From contig NZ_RAHJ01000003.1 of NCBI RefSeq assembly GCF_003605755.1, positions 222,804 through 286,803 on the forward strand: a stretch of 64,000 nt of DNA, read 5' to 3'. The DNA is from Tsuneonella suprasediminis. GTDB taxonomy: Bacteria > Pseudomonadota > Alphaproteobacteria > Sphingomonadales > Sphingomonadaceae. Within the stretch, counting starts at the first letter, position 1. Each line of letters begins with the position of its first letter. This document shows positions 18,162 through 28,104 of the stretch, piece after piece. Below the pieces are notes generated by a model. That model had not been told where the DNA came from and searched no databases. It saw only the letters and a program-made list of their open reading frames with translations. The position numbers were made by a program, and so were the translations under genes.

Positions 18162-19270
18162 CACGCTGCCTCCGCCGCTTGCCGGATTGCGGTTGCCACT
18201 GCATCCATATCTTCGCGCTGACCGATGGTAATCCGCAAGGCGTGGGACAGACCCTGGCCGGGCAAGTGGCGCACGGCATAGCCCGCTTCGGCGATGGCCG
18301 ACAGCGCACCTTCAGCGGTCAACACTCCTTCGAACAGGACCAGCACGAAGTTCGCCTCGCTCGGCAGCGGGCGAATGCCGTGATTGCCCAGCGCTTCCAT
18401 CGCTTCGACGAAACGGGCGCGCTCGACCGCGTTTTCCTTGCGGCAACGGGCAATCCACGCGTCGTCGCCCAGCGCCGCGAGCGCGGCAACCTGCCCGTGA
18501 TTGCTGACGTTGAATGCACCGCGAATGCGGTTGATCATATCGATCAGAGGTGGGGCGCCGGTTGCCCAGCCAACCCGTTCACCGGCAATGCCATATGCCT
18601 TGGAGAAAGTCCGCATTACCAGCACGTTGTTGTGTCGAATGGCCAGTTCGAATGCGCCATCGTCCACGTCCTCTGCCAGATATTCGGCGTAGGCCTGATC
18701 GACGATCAGCAATACGTCTGCCGCCAGCCCAGCATGTAGTCGGGCAATTTCGTCCGCTGGCAACCAGCATCCGATGGGGTTGTTGGGGTTGTCGACGATG
18801 ATCACTCTGGTCCGTTCGGTAACAGCGGCCAGCAGATTATCGACCGACGCGGCATAATCTGCATCGTCCGCCATTACCGGCGTCGCGCCGACCTTCTGAG
18901 CCAGCAACGGATAGAGTGAAAACGAGTAGCGGGAGAACAGCACTTCGTCTCCCCGACCCGCGAAAGCCTGAACAGCGCAGTTGAGCAGTTCGCCCGATCC
19001 GGTTCCGCAAACGATACGGCCAGTGTCGATGCCATGTTTTGCGCTCAGCGCCTTGCGGAGTTCGCGCGAGTCGCCATCGGGATATCGGTTGGGATGCACG
19101 GCATTGCCCATCGCGGCATGAACCGCCGGGCTGGTTCCCAGCGGATTTTCGTTTGCCGACAGCTTGATAAGCGGCTTCCCGTCCGCGCTGGCGGACTTGC
19201 CGGGGATATAGGCGTGAATGTCCTCTATCCAGGGTTTCGGCGTGGGGCTGAGATTGGTGCTGTCTGCCAT
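18161..19270 (-). CDS. hisC: Histidinol-phosphate / aromatic aminotransferase
   Basis: A protein of 369 residues, a class I/II PLP aminotransferase of the HisC type. Visible signatures are [13 protein letters not shown] near residue 33, [23 protein letters not shown] and the PLP-lysine motif [15 protein letters not shown] near residue 225. The family converts imidazole acetol phosphate to histidinol phosphate and often also transaminates aromatic keto acids. Coupling to tyrA suggests that the aromatic activity matters here. The start at 19270 (MADSTN) is chosen by family comparison; in-frame upstream codons reach to 19405 but overlap the divergent metX. Confidence 0.92.
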   Translation of the reverse strand: MADSTNLSPTPKPWIEDIHAYIPGKSASADGKPLIKLSANENPLGTSPAVHAAMGNAVHPNRYPDGDSRELRKALSAKHGIDTGRIVCGTGSGELLNCAVQAFAGRGDEVLFSRYSFSLYPLLAQKVGATPVMADDADYAASVDNLLAAVTERTRVIIVDNPNNPIGCWLPADEIARLHAGLAADVLLIVDQAYAEYLAEDVDDGAFELAIRHNNVLVMRTFSKAYGIAGERVGWATGAPPLIDMINRIRGAFNVSNHGQVAALAALGDDAWIARCRKENAVERARFVEAMEALGNHGIRPLPSEANFVLVLFEGVLTAEGALSAIAEAGYAVRHLPGQGLSHALRITIGQREDMDAVATAIRQAAEAA

Positions 19271-19348
19271 CGTGAGGCGGCGCATAGCGCGTGTGGCGGG
19301 CAAAACGAACAAATTCTGCCTTTGCCTCCCCCGTGGCTGAGTTGTTGA

Positions 19349-19371
19349 CTTGGGCGCGGCTTCATCCCAAG
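19349..19371 (+). repeat. Small hairpin in the metX leader
   Basis: CTTGGG pairs with CCCAAG across an 11-base loop, ending 11 bases before the metX ATG where a ribosome-binding site would be. It could affect translation, but it does not match the SAM-II riboswitch often found before metX in this class. No strong Shine-Dalgarno sequence is visible. Confidence 0.3.
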
Positions 19372-19382
19372 CGGCGCGCACG

Positions 19383-20480
19383 ATGGCCACTTTGTCCGCA
19401 TCCAAAGCGCTTACACTTGCCGCCCCTCTGTCGCTCGACAGCGGACAGGTGCTGGAAGATGTGCAGATTGCATACGAGACCTACGGCGAACTGGCGGCAG
19501 ACAAATCCAATGCCATCCTTGTTACCCATGCCCTGACCGGCGATCAGTATCTGGCGAGCAAACATCCCATTACCGGCAAACCCGGCTGGTGGGAACGGAG
19601 GGTCGGGTCGGGCAAGCCGATCGATACCAGCCGTTATTTTGTCATTTGCGCCAATGTGATAGGCAGTTGCCTCGGCTCGACCGGGCCAGCCAGCATTGCA
19701 CCGGACGGGCAGCCATATGCCATGCGTTTTCCGGTGATTACAATCCGCGATATGGTGCGCGGCCTGGTTGGCCTGCTGGACGGAATGGGCATCGAGCGGC
19801 TCCACGCCATCGTGGGCGGATCGATGGGGGGAATGCAGGCGCTTAGCCTCGCCGCCAATTGGCCGGAGCGTGCCGAACGGGTGCTGGTGATCGCATCGAC
19901 CAGCCGCCATTCGGCGCAAAACATCGCGTTTCACGAACTGGGGCGGCAGGCGATCATGGCCGATCCCAACTGGCAAGATGGCGATTATTACGCCAGCGGT
20001 GCCTCCCCCGATGCCGGGCTGGCGGTGGCGCGGATGGCGGCGCATATCACCTATTTGTCGGAAGACGGGCTGACCGACAAATTTGGCCGGAATTTACAGG
20101 ATCGTGACACTAAATCGTTCGGCTTCGACGCTGATTTTCAAGTAGAAAGTTACCTGCGTTATCAGGGTAGCGGCTTTACCCGCCGTTTTGATGCTAACAG
20201 CTACCTATATATTACTCGTGCGATGGACTATTTTGACCTTGCAGAGGAACATGGTGGAAGGCTGGCAAATGCCTTCGCCGGATCGCAGGCGCGGTTCTGT
20301 CTGGTCAGCTTCGATAGCGATTGGCTCTATCCTACAGCGGAAAGCCGCCATGTCGTCCATGCGCTCAACGCAGCGGGTGCGGCTGTCAGTTTCGTGGAAT
20401 TGAGCGCGCCGTATGGGCACGACAGTTTCCTGCTCGACGTGCCAGCGCTCGACCGGGTGGTTAAGGGGTTTCTCGAATGA
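19383..20480 (+). CDS. metX: Homoserine O-acetyl/succinyltransferase MetX
   Basis: A protein of 365 residues, an alpha/beta hydrolase fold enzyme of methionine synthesis. The nucleophile elbow is [10 protein letters not shown] (Ser near residue 145). The aspartate lies in FDSDWLYPT and the histidine in YGHDSFLLD near the C-terminus, completing the triad. [14 protein letters not shown] is the conserved oxyanion region. It acylates homoserine; whether acetyl- or succinyl-CoA is used cannot be told confidently. The next gene, metW, overlaps by 4 bp, which is the usual metXW pairing. Confidence 0.95.
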   Translation: MATLSASKALTLAAPLSLDSGQVLEDVQIAYETYGELAADKSNAILVTHALTGDQYLASKHPITGKPGWWERRVGSGKPIDTSRYFVICANVIGSCLGSTGPASIAPDGQPYAMRFPVITIRDMVRGLVGLLDGMGIERLHAIVGGSMGGMQALSLAANWPERAERVLVIASTSRHSAQNIAFHELGRQAIMADPNWQDGDYYASGASPDAGLAVARMAAHITYLSEDGLTDKFGRNLQDRDTKSFGFDADFQVESYLRYQGSGFTRRFDANSYLYITRAMDYFDLAEEHGGRLANAFAGSQARFCLVSFDSDWLYPTAESRHVVHALNAAGAAVSFVELSAPYGHDSFLLDVPALDRVVKGFLE

Positions 20481-21067
20481 CGGTGCTGCGCCCCGATCTG
20501 GCGGTCATCGCGAATAAGATCGCCACCGGCTCGCGCGTGCTTGATATCGGCTGCGGTGAAGGCGAGCTGATGGAGGTTTTACGGACGCAGAAGGGGTGCG
20601 ATGCGCGCGGGATGGAAATCGACCCGGTGCTGGTCGAACGCTGCGTCGCGCGCGGGTTGAGCGTGGTGCAGGGCGATGCCGACCGCGATCTGGTGGAGTA
20701 TCCCGACAAGGCGTTCGATTACGCGATCCTGTCGCAAACGCTGCAAACCGCCGCCCGGCCCGACCGGATGCTGGACGAATTGCTGCGGGTGGGACGTCAG
20801 GCATTCGTCAGTTTCCCCAACTTCGCCCATTGGCGGATGCGCGCTGCGCTGGCATTTCGCGGGAGGATGCCGGTGACCCGGTATTTGCCCGTCAGCTGGT
20901 ATGAAACCCAGAACATCCACAATGTCACTATCGACGATTTCCGCGAACTGATCGCGAAGCTGGGCGTCACGTGTGAGAATGCGTGGTTCTTTTCCGGGCA
21001 GCGCCAGATTGGCCCGCTGTGGGCGAACTTGCGCGCCGAATATGCCGTTTTTGAGTTGAGCCGATGA
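20477..21067 (+). CDS. metW: Methionine biosynthesis protein MetW
   Basis: A protein of 196 residues with a SAM-methyltransferase-like fold: motif [13 protein letters not shown] near residue 22 and the typical MetW segments [30 protein letters not shown] and [15 protein letters not shown]. MetW partners MetX and is needed for its activity in several proteobacteria; no methyltransferase reaction is established. It overlaps metX upstream and gltX downstream by 4 bp each. Confidence 0.95.
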   Translation: MTVLRPDLAVIANKIATGSRVLDIGCGEGELMEVLRTQKGCDARGMEIDPVLVERCVARGLSVVQGDADRDLVEYPDKAFDYAILSQTLQTAARPDRMLDELLRVGRQAFVSFPNFAHWRMRAALAFRGRMPVTRYLPVSWYETQNIHNVTIDDFRELIAKLGVTCENAWFFSGQRQIGPLWANLRAEYAVFELSR

Positions 21068-22434
21068 CTGTTACGACCCGTTTCGCCCCTTCGCCCACCG
21101 GCACACTGCATGTGGGCAATATCCGTACCGCGCTGCATAACTGGTTGCTGGCGCGCAAGAATGGCGGGCGTTTCCTGCTGCGGATCGATGATACCGATGC
21201 CGAACGCAGCCGCGAAGAATATGTCGATGCGATCCGCGCCGATCTCGCCTGGCTGGGGCTGGATTACGATGGCGAGGAGCGCCAGTCGGCGCGGCTGGCG
21301 CAGTACGAGGCGGCATTTGCCGCGCTGAAGGATGCGGGCCGGGTCTATCCGGCATACGAAACCGCGCAGGAGCTGGAGCTGAAGCGCAAGATCGCGCTGG
21401 GCCGCGGCCTGCCGCCGATTTACGACCGCGCCGCGCTCGACCTGACCGATGCCGAACGTGCCGCGAAGGAAGCGGAAGGGATCGCCCCGCACTGGCGGTT
21501 CAAACTCGACCATGCAGAGTCGATTGTGTGGACCGACGGCATTCGTGGCGAACAGAAATTCGACGCCGCGCAGCTATCCGATCCGGTGATCCGCCGGGCA
21601 GACGGGTCGTGGCTCTACATGCTCCCCAGCGCCATCGACGATATCGAAATGGGTGTCACCGATGTCCTGCGCGGGGAAGACCATGTGAGCAACACCGCGG
21701 TGCAGATCCAGATGTTCACTGCGCTGCGCGGTGCGATGGGATCGGATGCGCCGATGCCCCGCTTCGCGCACGAGGCGTTGCTGGTCGGCAGCGAAGGCAA
21801 ATTGTCCAAGCGGCTTGGCTCGCTCGGCTGTGCCGCATTCCGCGAACGGGGGATCGAACCGCAGGCGATCGTGGCTCTGCTCGCCCGCCTGGGCACCAGC
21901 CAGCCGGTCGAACCGATTGCCGATCGCCAGACGCTGATCGATACGTTCGACCTCTCTACGTTTGGCCGCGCCCCGGCCCGGTTCGACGATGGTGAGCTGG
22001 AGCGGATCAATACCGCGCTGATCCACCAGATGCCGTTCGCTCAGGTGGCAGAGCGTTTGCCCGCCGGGATCGACGAGGCAGGGTGGCACGCGATCCGGCC
22101 CAACCTGACGACAATGGCTGACGTGGCCGAATGGTGGAATCTGGTGACCGGGCCGATCACGGCACCGGACTTTTCCGAAGAAGACCGCGCCTATCTGGTG
22201 CAGGCTGCCGCAGCGCTGGATTTTTCCGGCGATGACCCCTGGCAGGCGCTGACCGGCACGCTGAAAGAGGCGACCGGCCGCAAGGGCAAGGCGCTGTTCC
22301 TGCCGCTCAGGCAAGCGCTGACAGGTATGGATCACGGCCCGGATATGAAAGAGCTGCTCCCGCTGATTGGCGAAACCGAAGCGCGGCGGCGGCTGGAGCA
22401 ATCCGGCGCGGCTGGAAGCAAGTCCGCTTCATAG
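21064..22434 (+). CDS. gltX: Glutamate--tRNA ligase
   Basis: A protein of 456 residues, a class I aminoacyl-tRNA synthetase. The HIGH-type motif is FAPSPTGTLHVGNIRTALHN at the N-terminus and the KMSKS-type motif is KLSKRLGS near residue 245. RIDDTDAERSREEYVDAI is the glutamate-binding signature. Alphaproteobacteria often carry two GltX proteins, one of which can charge tRNA-Gln for later amidation; I cannot tell which type this is. Translation is coupled to metW through an ATGA overlap. Confidence 0.95.
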   Translation: MTVTTRFAPSPTGTLHVGNIRTALHNWLLARKNGGRFLLRIDDTDAERSREEYVDAIRADLAWLGLDYDGEERQSARLAQYEAAFAALKDAGRVYPAYETAQELELKRKIALGRGLPPIYDRAALDLTDAERAAKEAEGIAPHWRFKLDHAESIVWTDGIRGEQKFDAAQLSDPVIRRADGSWLYMLPSAIDDIEMGVTDVLRGEDHVSNTAVQIQMFTALRGAMGSDAPMPRFAHEALLVGSEGKLSKRLGSLGCAAFRERGIEPQAIVALLARLGTSQPVEPIADRQTLIDTFDLSTFGRAPARFDDGELERINTALIHQMPFAQVAERLPAGIDEAGWHAIRPNLTTMADVAEWWNLVTGPITAPDFSEEDRAYLVQAAAALDFSGDDPWQALTGTLKEATGRKGKALFLPLRQALTGMDHGPDMKELLPLIGETEARRRLEQSGAAGSKSAS

Positions 22435-22513
22435 TTTGCTGCCCGGAGTTTTGGGTTGGCGCGATGCGGACGTGCTCCCCCGATACCCGCTCCCCGCCTG
22501 CAAAATAGCACCC

Positions 22514-22601
22514 CGTCGCCCCGGACCCGATCCGGGGCCCGGCTTAACCTTTCCGCGCCGTGCCCGAGGAAGCTGGACCCCGGCTCAAGGCCGGGGCGAC
22601 G
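22514..22601. repeat. GC-rich interrupted palindrome downstream of gltX
   Basis: CGTCGCCCCGG at the left end is the exact inverse of CCGGGGCGACG at the right end. Inside, each arm can also fold on itself (CCCCGGACC...TCCGGGG). It resembles dispersed palindromic elements of sphingomonad genomes and might also end gltX transcription, although no T-run follows. Confidence 0.6.
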
Positions 22602-22653
22602 GTTTCGAAGAGGGTGCTTTGTGTGGTTGTGACAAAGACATGGCCCTCTCCCT

Positions 22654-23536
22654 CGTCATTGCGAGGAGCCGCAGGCGACGTGGCAATCCATGGGTCGCCC
22701 TTGCCTCTGCCACGACTGCCGCGATGGGTGGAGGCGTTGGGGGGCGTGTCACACGAAGACGCGAAGGCACGGAGTGGGTTTGGTTCGGAGGTAAGGTCGC
22801 ACTGCCAATGGCTGGCAATACTATCGCGGGTATCCCCACCTTCGTCATTGCGAGGAGCCGCAGGCGACGTGGCAATCCATGGGGCGCCCTTGCCTCTGCC
22901 ACGACTGCCGCGATGGACGGAGGCGTTGGGGGGCGTGTCACACGAAGACGCGAAGGCACGGAGTGGGTTTGGTTCGTGAGGTAAGGTCGCACTGCCAATG
23001 GCTGGTCAATACTATCGCGGGTATCTCCACCCTCGTCATTGCGAGGAGCCGCAGGCGACGTGGCAATCCATGGGGCGCCCTTACCTCTGCCACGACTGCC
23101 GCGATGGGCGGAGGCGTTGGGGGGGCGTGTCACACGAAGACGCGAAGGCACGGAGTGGATTTGGTTCGGAGGTAAGGTCGCACTGCCAATGGCTGGCAAT
23201 ACTATCGCGGGTATCCCCACCTTCGTCATTGCGAGGAGCCGCAGGCGACGTGGCAATCCATGGGGCGCCCTTGCCTCTGCCACGACTGCCGCGATGGACG
23301 GAGGCGTTGGGGGGCGTGTCACACGAAGACGCGAAGGCACGGAGTGGGTTTGGTTCGTGAGGTAAGGTCGCACTGCCAATGGCTGGTCAATACTATCGCG
23401 GGTATCTCCACCCTCGTCATTGCGAGGAGCCGTAAGGCGACGTGGCAATCCATGGGCCATACCTCGCCTTCATCACGACCATCGCGATTGGCGGCACCGT
23501 CAGTTCATGGATTGCTTCGCTCTGTTCGCAATGACG
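22654..23536. repeat. Tandem array of five ~190-bp repeats in A-B-A-B-A' order
   Basis: Units start at 22654, 22843, 23034, 23224 and 23415 with CGTCATTGCGAGGAGCC. The two B units (22843 and 23224) appear identical, and the A units share their own variants, so a ~381-bp A-B dimer seems to have been duplicated. Each full unit contains an ATTGC...GCAAT stem near its start, a CACACGAAGACGCGAAGGCA segment in the middle and a GCACTGCCAATGGCTGG segment near the end. The last unit diverges and closes with an inverted copy of the unit start (23506-23536). With the flanking 22435-22653 and 23537-23619 stretches this makes 1.2 kb without a credible gene; reading frames through it only reflect the repeats. 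Confidence 0.9.
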
Positions 23537-23619
23537 AACGGAGAAGTTGGCACTAGCGGGGAGGGGGCACCGGGAGGGGAGGCGATCTAAGCCTTATTTA
23601 CCCCCGTATCGATCCGAGC

Positions 23620-25089
23620 TTAGTCCTCACGATGCTTCTTCAACTCATCCCCCGTCAGGGTGACGACGTGGAGCAGGTTGGTGCTGCCCGGTGTGCCGAA
23701 GGGGACACCGGCCAGCGCGATCAGCTTGCTGCCTGCTTCGCCAAAGCCGTGGCGCAGGGCCATGCGTTTGCCTTTGGCGATCATTTCTTCGAAGCTGCCG
23801 ATGTCCTTGGTCGAAACCGCGTGAGCGCCCCACAGCAGGCATAGCCGCCGTGCGGTTCTGGCCGAGGGGGTCAGCACCAGCATCGGCACGCTGGGCCGTT
23901 CGCGGGCCACGCGGCGGGCGGTGCTGCCCGATCCGGTGAACACAGTGATTGCGCGGATCGGCACGGTATCCGCGATGGTCATGCAGGCGTGGCTCAGCGC
24001 GTCGGCCGTGGTGCGGTCAGGCGGGGTGTCGAGGAAGCGGACGCGGGCGATATAGGCATCGTCGCGTTCCACCTGTGTGGCGATCCGGTCCATGATGCCG
24101 ACCGCTTCTTCCGGCCAGTCGCCCGCTGCCGTTTCGGCGCTGAGCATGACCGCATCGGCCCCGTCGTACACCGCATTGGCCACGTCCGACACTTCGGCGC
24201 GGGTCGGGGTCGGGCTTTCGATCATCGATTCGAGCATTTGTGTCGCCACGATCACCGGCTTGCCCGCCATGCGCGACAGGTTGACGATCTGTTTTTGCAG
24301 CGGTGGCACTTCTTCCGGGTCGAGTTCGACACCCAGATCGCCGCGGGCGACCATGATCCCGTCGCTCAGTTCGAGAATTTCGTTGAGCCGGTGCACTGCC
24401 ATCGGCTTTTCGATCTTGGCGCAAAGGGCCGGGTGCTCCGGCCCGGTGCCACCAATCAGCTTGCGGGTTTCGGCCAGATCTTCGGGCCGCTGCACGAATG
24501 ACAGGCCGATCCAGTCCACCCCTTGCGCGACAGCGAAGGCGAGATCGCGGCGATCCTTTTCGGTCAGCGCGGGGATCGGCACTTCGGCATCGGGCACGTT
24601 CACGCCCTTGCGATCGGAAATCACTCCGCCGACTTCTGCCGAGCAGAGGATTTTGTCCGCCTCCGCTTCGATCACTTTCAGGCGGATTTTCCCATCGTTG
24701 ATCAGCAGGCGTTGCCCCTTGGTCAGCACACCGAACAGTTCGGGGTGGGGCAATTCAACGCGGGTTTCGTCGCCGGGTTCGGGATTGCGGTCGAGCGTAA
24801 AATGGCCCGAATGGCGGATCACCGCCTGCCCATCCTTAAACGTGCCGACGCGCAGTTTCGGCCCCTGCAAGTCAGCCAGAATTGCGATAGGGCGATGGAG
24901 CGCCTTTTCCAGTTCGCGGATCGCCCTGATCGTTGCCTCGTGCGTGGCGTGATCGCCGTGGCTCATATTCACGCGGAAGGCATCTGCCCCGGCGCGAACG
25001 AGTTTTTCCAGCATGGCCGGTTCACGGCTGGCGGGGCCGACGGTGGCGAGGATCTTGACCTTGCGCTTGCGCGGATCGAGTTTTTGCAT
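23620..25089 (-). CDS. pyk: Pyruvate kinase
   Basis: A protein of 489 residues, complete. The N-terminus KILATVGPASREPAMLEKL and RVNMSHGDH, then ILADLQGPKLRVG, the catalytic loop CAKIEKPMAVHRLNEI, MVARGDLGVEL and the metal/substrate region PTRAEVSDVANAVYDGADA are all present. The C-terminal allosteric-type domain follows. It makes pyruvate and ATP from phosphoenolpyruvate and ADP in glycolysis (Entner-Doudoroff in this group). It is convergent with the repeat array and divergent from the DUF1244 gene, 51 bp away. Confidence 0.96.
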   Translation of the reverse strand: MQKLDPRKRKVKILATVGPASREPAMLEKLVRAGADAFRVNMSHGDHATHEATIRAIRELEKALHRPIAILADLQGPKLRVGTFKDGQAVIRHSGHFTLDRNPEPGDETRVELPHPELFGVLTKGQRLLINDGKIRLKVIEAEADKILCSAEVGGVISDRKGVNVPDAEVPIPALTEKDRRDLAFAVAQGVDWIGLSFVQRPEDLAETRKLIGGTGPEHPALCAKIEKPMAVHRLNEILELSDGIMVARGDLGVELDPEEVPPLQKQIVNLSRMAGKPVIVATQMLESMIESPTPTRAEVSDVANAVYDGADAVMLSAETAAGDWPEEAVGIMDRIATQVERDDAYIARVRFLDTPPDRTTADALSHACMTIADTVPIRAITVFTGSGSTARRVARERPSVPMLVLTPSARTARRLCLLWGAHAVSTKDIGSFEEMIAKGKRMALRHGFGEAGSKLIALAGVPFGTPGSTNLLHVVTLTGDELKKHRED

Positions 25090-25140
25090 GGAATTTGCCT
25101 ATGGCAGGGCGATGCGACAATACAAGGACGTATGGTAACT

Positions 25141-25464
25141 ATGGATACGAATTCGAATGCTGCGGTCGATTCGCTGGATCAGATCGACGATGCCGTGGCC
25201 GCTGCCGCTTTTCGCAGGCTGGTGCGCCACTTGCGCCATCGTAGCGATGCCCAGAACATCGACCTGATGGGGTTGTCGGGGTTTTGCCGCAACTGTCTGG
25301 CTGACTGGATACGCGATGCCGGTTATGCTGGCAGCAAGGACGAGGCGCGCGCGGCGATCCACGGTATGCCAATGGATGAATGGAAGGCAAAGCATCAGCG
25401 CCCCGCCACCGAAGAACAGCTCGCCCGAATGGAAGCGAGCATCGCAAAAAATCGCGCCGAATAA
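25141..25464 (+). CDS. DUF1244 family protein
   Basis: A protein of 107 residues matching the small alphaproteobacterial DUF1244 family. The diagnostic core is LMGLSGFCRNCLADWIRDAGY with its CxxC pair (about residues 40-62), preceded by AAFRRLVRHLRHRSDAQN and followed by the MDEWKAKHQ region. The CxxC suggests metal binding or redox chemistry, but no function is known. An ATG nine bases upstream (25132) is an alternative start; the AAGGA site lies 3 or 12 bases from the two candidates. Confidence 0.85.
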   Translation: MDTNSNAAVDSLDQIDDAVAAAAFRRLVRHLRHRSDAQNIDLMGLSGFCRNCLADWIRDAGYAGSKDEARAAIHGMPMDEWKAKHQRPATEEQLARMEASIAKNRAE

Positions 25465-25547
25465 CCGATCCGGCGGGTTTCGCACTGCCGCTGCCGCCGC
25501 TATCGAGCGGGCAATCTGATTCTTACTATTCCTGACGGAGCATTATA

Positions 25548-25784
25548 ATGGCCGAAGCCACCGACGACCGCCTGCGCCTGCTGATCGAGCGTATCGAACG
25601 CCTCGAAGAAGAAAAGAAAGGCGTCGCCGACGATATCCGCGATGTCTATGCAGAGGCCAAGGCAGTCGGCTATGATCCCAAGATCATGCGGCAAGTCGTG
25701 CGCCTGCGGAAGATGAAGCCCGACGACCGTAACGAAATGGAAATGGTGCTCGATACTTATAAGGCGGCGCTCGGCCTCGGCTGA
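25548..25784 (+). CDS. gapR: GapR-like nucleoid-associated protein (DUF2312)
   Basis: A protein of 78 residues, the size of the family. It is mostly helical and highly charged: [20 protein letters not shown], then [20 protein letters not shown] and [20 protein letters not shown], which match DUF2312. In Caulobacter GapR encircles overtwisted DNA and guides topoisomerases during replication. The start has a GGAG site. It sits between DUF1244 and a YbjQ gene on the same strand. Confidence 0.9.
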   Translation: MAEATDDRLRLLIERIERLEEEKKGVADDIRDVYAEAKAVGYDPKIMRQVVRLRKMKPDDRNEMEMVLDTYKAALGLG

Positions 25785-25810
25785 TCGCTCTAACCGGACG
25801 GAGACATACG

Positions 25811-26167
25811 ATGGCCAGTCCCTGGAACAATGAAACCGACGGGGGCGGCATGATCGTCTCCACTACCACACTGATCGAAGGGCGACCTGTGCGCTCCTAC
25901 CGCGGGATCGTGACCGGTGAAGTGATCGTGGGCGCGAATATCGTGCGCGATCTGTTTGCCTCGATCACCGATCTGGTCGGCGGGCGTTCGGGCAAGTACG
26001 AAGAAGTGCTCGCCCGCGCCCGGAAAGAGGCGATTGCGGAAATGAAGGCCGAAGCGCTGGCGCTGGGCGCGAATGCCGTGATCGGCGTGGATATCGATTA
26101 CGAAGTGCTGGGCAAGACCGGTTCGATGCTGATGGTGTCCGTCAGCGGGACTGCGGTTTCGGTATAA
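25811..26167 (+). CDS. YbjQ family protein (UPF0145, heavy-metal-binding-type domain)
   Basis: A protein of 118 residues. The YbjQ core runs from [19 protein letters not shown] to the C-terminus, with [29 protein letters not shown] and [21 protein letters not shown] split over conserved strands and helices. Family members form pentamers; biological role unknown despite the heavy-metal name. It has a GGAG site 9 bases before the ATG and follows gapR by 26 bp. Confidence 0.88.
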   Translation: MASPWNNETDGGGMIVSTTTLIEGRPVRSYRGIVTGEVIVGANIVRDLFASITDLVGGRSGKYEEVLARARKEAIAEMKAEALALGANAVIGVDIDYEVLGKTGSMLMVSVSGTAVSV

Positions 26168-26203
26168 TCGCTGTTCGGCCAGGGTGACCAGGTGCCTGCA
26201 ATA

Positions 26204-26956
26204 TCAGGCGCCCACCCCTCCGCCGAACAGGACCAGCGAAATGAACAGCGCGTTATGCAGGGCATGCATCAGCACCGATGCCCAAAGCCCGCGATTGGCC
26301 CGCAGATAGCCGAGCAGCAGGCCGAGCGTGAGCTGCGGCAGAACCAGCGGCATCAGATAGAGCGTGTCGGCGCCGACGAAGTTCATCAGATGTATCGAGG
26401 CAAACGCCAGCGCGCTGAAGTAGTAGAACCAGCGAAAGTGGCGCTGGAACCAGCGCAGAGCCGGGCGGCCTCGCATCCGCCACAGCACGGCAATCGTCAC
26501 CGCAATGGTCAGCAACGGTATGCCGAGCGTCACGGGCAACGCCGCGCTGCCCATTCCCTTGGGCGCGAGGACCGCTGTCAGTATCGCGCCCGCTGCCAGC
26601 ACCAGCAGCGCCAGCCAGTGCCCCGCACGGCCTGACAGCCACGAACGGAAAATCGTTTCTTCCCCGATCGGCGCCAGTATGACGATAAAGCCCAGCAAAG
26701 CCGGGCCAAGCGTCATCTCGCTCAGCAGATGTTCGGGCATTTTTACGCCCGCGGCCTTGGCCGCAGCCATCCCTCCGATCAACACCGCCATCAACAGCAT
26801 ATCGAGCAGATAGAGCGGCAGAAGCGAGCGTATCGCGGCGCTTGGGCGGATCGTTGCGCGGTCGGGCAGAGCGGGCGAAAGCAGGAACCTGCCGAACCGG
26901 CGCCACTCGCTGAAAATCGCAGAACCGATTCCGGCCCTTGTCGGCTGCCCTTCCAT
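26204..26956 (-). CDS. CPBP-family intramembrane glutamic endopeptidase
   Basis: About 250 residues with several membrane helices. The three CPBP (Abi/CAAX protease) motifs are present: EETIFRSWL (EExxxR), FASIHLMNF (FxxxH) and MHALHNALF (HxxxN). Eukaryotic relatives cleave prenylated proteins; bacterial members are linked to bacteriocin immunity or envelope stress, but the substrate here is unknown. An alternative ATG seven codons upstream (26977) is equally possible. It is divergent from yebC. Confidence 0.85.
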   Translation of the reverse strand: MEGQPTRAGIGSAIFSEWRRFGRFLLSPALPDRATIRPSAAIRSLLPLYLLDMLLMAVLIGGMAAAKAAGVKMPEHLLSEMTLGPALLGFIVILAPIGEETIFRSWLSGRAGHWLALLVLAAGAILTAVLAPKGMGSAALPVTLGIPLLTIAVTIAVLWRMRGRPALRWFQRHFRWFYYFSALAFASIHLMNFVGADTLYLMPLVLPQLTLGLLLGYLRANRGLWASVLMHALHNALFISLVLFGGGVGA

Positions 26957-27010
26957 GCGGCTAATGCCCCCGTCCATCTATCAGGAAATCAACACGGTCA
27001 GAACGAACCC

Positions 27011-27754
27011 ATGGCAGGTCATTCCAAATTCAAAAACATCATGCATCGCAAGGGCGCGCAGGACAAGAAGCGTTCGGCGATGTTCTCCAAGCTGTCCCGC
27101 GAAATCACTGTCGCGGCAAAAATGGGGGCGCCCGACCCGGATATGAACCCGCGTCTGCGGCTGGCGATCAACAACGCCAAGGCGCAATCGATGCCGAAGG
27201 ACAATATCCAGCGCGCCATCGACAAGGCGACTGCGAACGAAGGCGATGATTACGAAGAAATCCGTTACGAAGGCTATGGCCCCGGCGGTGTGGCGCTGAT
27301 CGTCGAAGCGCTGACCGACAACCGCAATCGCACCGCGACCAACGTTCGCACCGCGTTCAGCAAGAACGGCGGCAATCTGGGTGCCAGCGGCGCGGTGAGC
27401 CACGGGTTCGAACGCAAAGGCATGATCGAATACCCGGTGAGCGTGGGTGACGAGGAAAAGGTGCTGGAAGCGGCGATCGAATCCGGGGCCGACGATGTCG
27501 AAAGCGGTGACGACGGTCACACGATCTGGACCGAAATGGAATCGCTCCACGAAGTCGCCGGTGCGCTGGAAAAGGTGCTGGGCGAAGCGGAAAACGTCAA
27601 ACTGGCGTGGAAACCCAACCTGACGGTCGATGTGGACGAAGGCAGCGCGCAAACGCTGTTCAACCTGATCGACGCGCTCGACGATGACGACGATGTGCAG
27701 ACGGTGTGGGGCAATTATGAAGTGTCCGACGAAGTGATGGAAAAACTCTCCTGA
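27011..27754 (+). CDS. yebC: YebC/PmpR family protein
   Basis: A protein of 247 residues with the typical N-terminus [20 protein letters not shown] and the signatures [20 protein letters not shown] and [20 protein letters not shown]. The C-terminal half is very acidic. The family was named as a transcription regulator; recent work on YebC proteins points to relief of ribosome stalling at proline-rich sequences. That is of interest here because the infB product in this window has 14 consecutive prolines. The stop overlaps the next ATG. Confidence 0.94.
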   Translation: MAGHSKFKNIMHRKGAQDKKRSAMFSKLSREITVAAKMGAPDPDMNPRLRLAINNAKAQSMPKDNIQRAIDKATANEGDDYEEIRYEGYGPGGVALIVEALTDNRNRTATNVRTAFSKNGGNLGASGAVSHGFERKGMIEYPVSVGDEEKVLEAAIESGADDVESGDDGHTIWTEMESLHEVAGALEKVLGEAENVKLAWKPNLTVDVDEGSAQTLFNLIDALDDDDDVQTVWGNYEVSDEVMEKLS

Positions 27755-28104
27755 TGTGGTCATTGCTCGCGAAGGCAATCCTCGCGGGCGCAATGATCGC
27801 GGCGATTTCGGAAATCGGGCGGCGCTTGCCGGCGACAGCGGCCATTGTCGCGTCGCTGCCGCTCGTTTCCGTTCTGGGGATGATTTTCCTCTGGCATGTC
27901 CGGCCCGACGCAGAAAACATGGCGATCCATTCGCAGGCGACGTTCTGGTACGTTCTTCCCAGCTTGCCGATGTTCCTCCTGATCCCCGCTCTGCTGCGTA
28001 ACGGACTGCATTTCTGGCTGGCGCTGCTGGCCGGGTGCGTGCTGACCGTGGTGCTGTATCTGGCGATGATGCACGTCGGGTCGCGTTTTGGGCTGCGGCT
28101 GTGA
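27754..28104 (+). CDS. DUF3147 family small membrane protein
   Basis: A protein of 116 residues with four predicted membrane helices, matching DUF3147 in length and in its [18 protein letters not shown] and [18 protein letters not shown] segments. Function unknown. Its ATG overlaps the yebC stop and its stop overlaps the ruvC GTG, so it is a coupled middle gene between a translation factor and a Holliday-junction nuclease. Confidence 0.8.
   Translation: MWSLLAKAILAGAMIAAISEIGRRLPATAAIVASLPLVSVLGMIFLWHVRPDAENMAIHSQATFWYVLPSLPMFLLIPALLRNGLHFWLALLAGCVLTVVLYLAMMHVGSRFGLRL

Noticed and set aside
19271..19382. SAM-II riboswitch before metX
   Set aside because: This class often has one here, but I see neither its conserved loop nor its pseudoknot, only a small hairpin.
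22585..23460. Open frames of up to 291 codons on both strands through the repeat array
   Set aside because: They repeat with the DNA units, have arginine-rich low-complexity products and no credible start; they reflect the tandem repeats.
22654..23536. CRISPR-like appearance of the repeat block
   Set aside because: Units of ~190 bp repeat nearly in full, with no short repeats alternating with unique spacers and no cas genes nearby.
24523..25140. A long plus-strand frame leading into DUF1244
   Set aside because: The upstream part is the antisense of pyruvate kinase; the conserved DUF1244 protein begins at about 25141.
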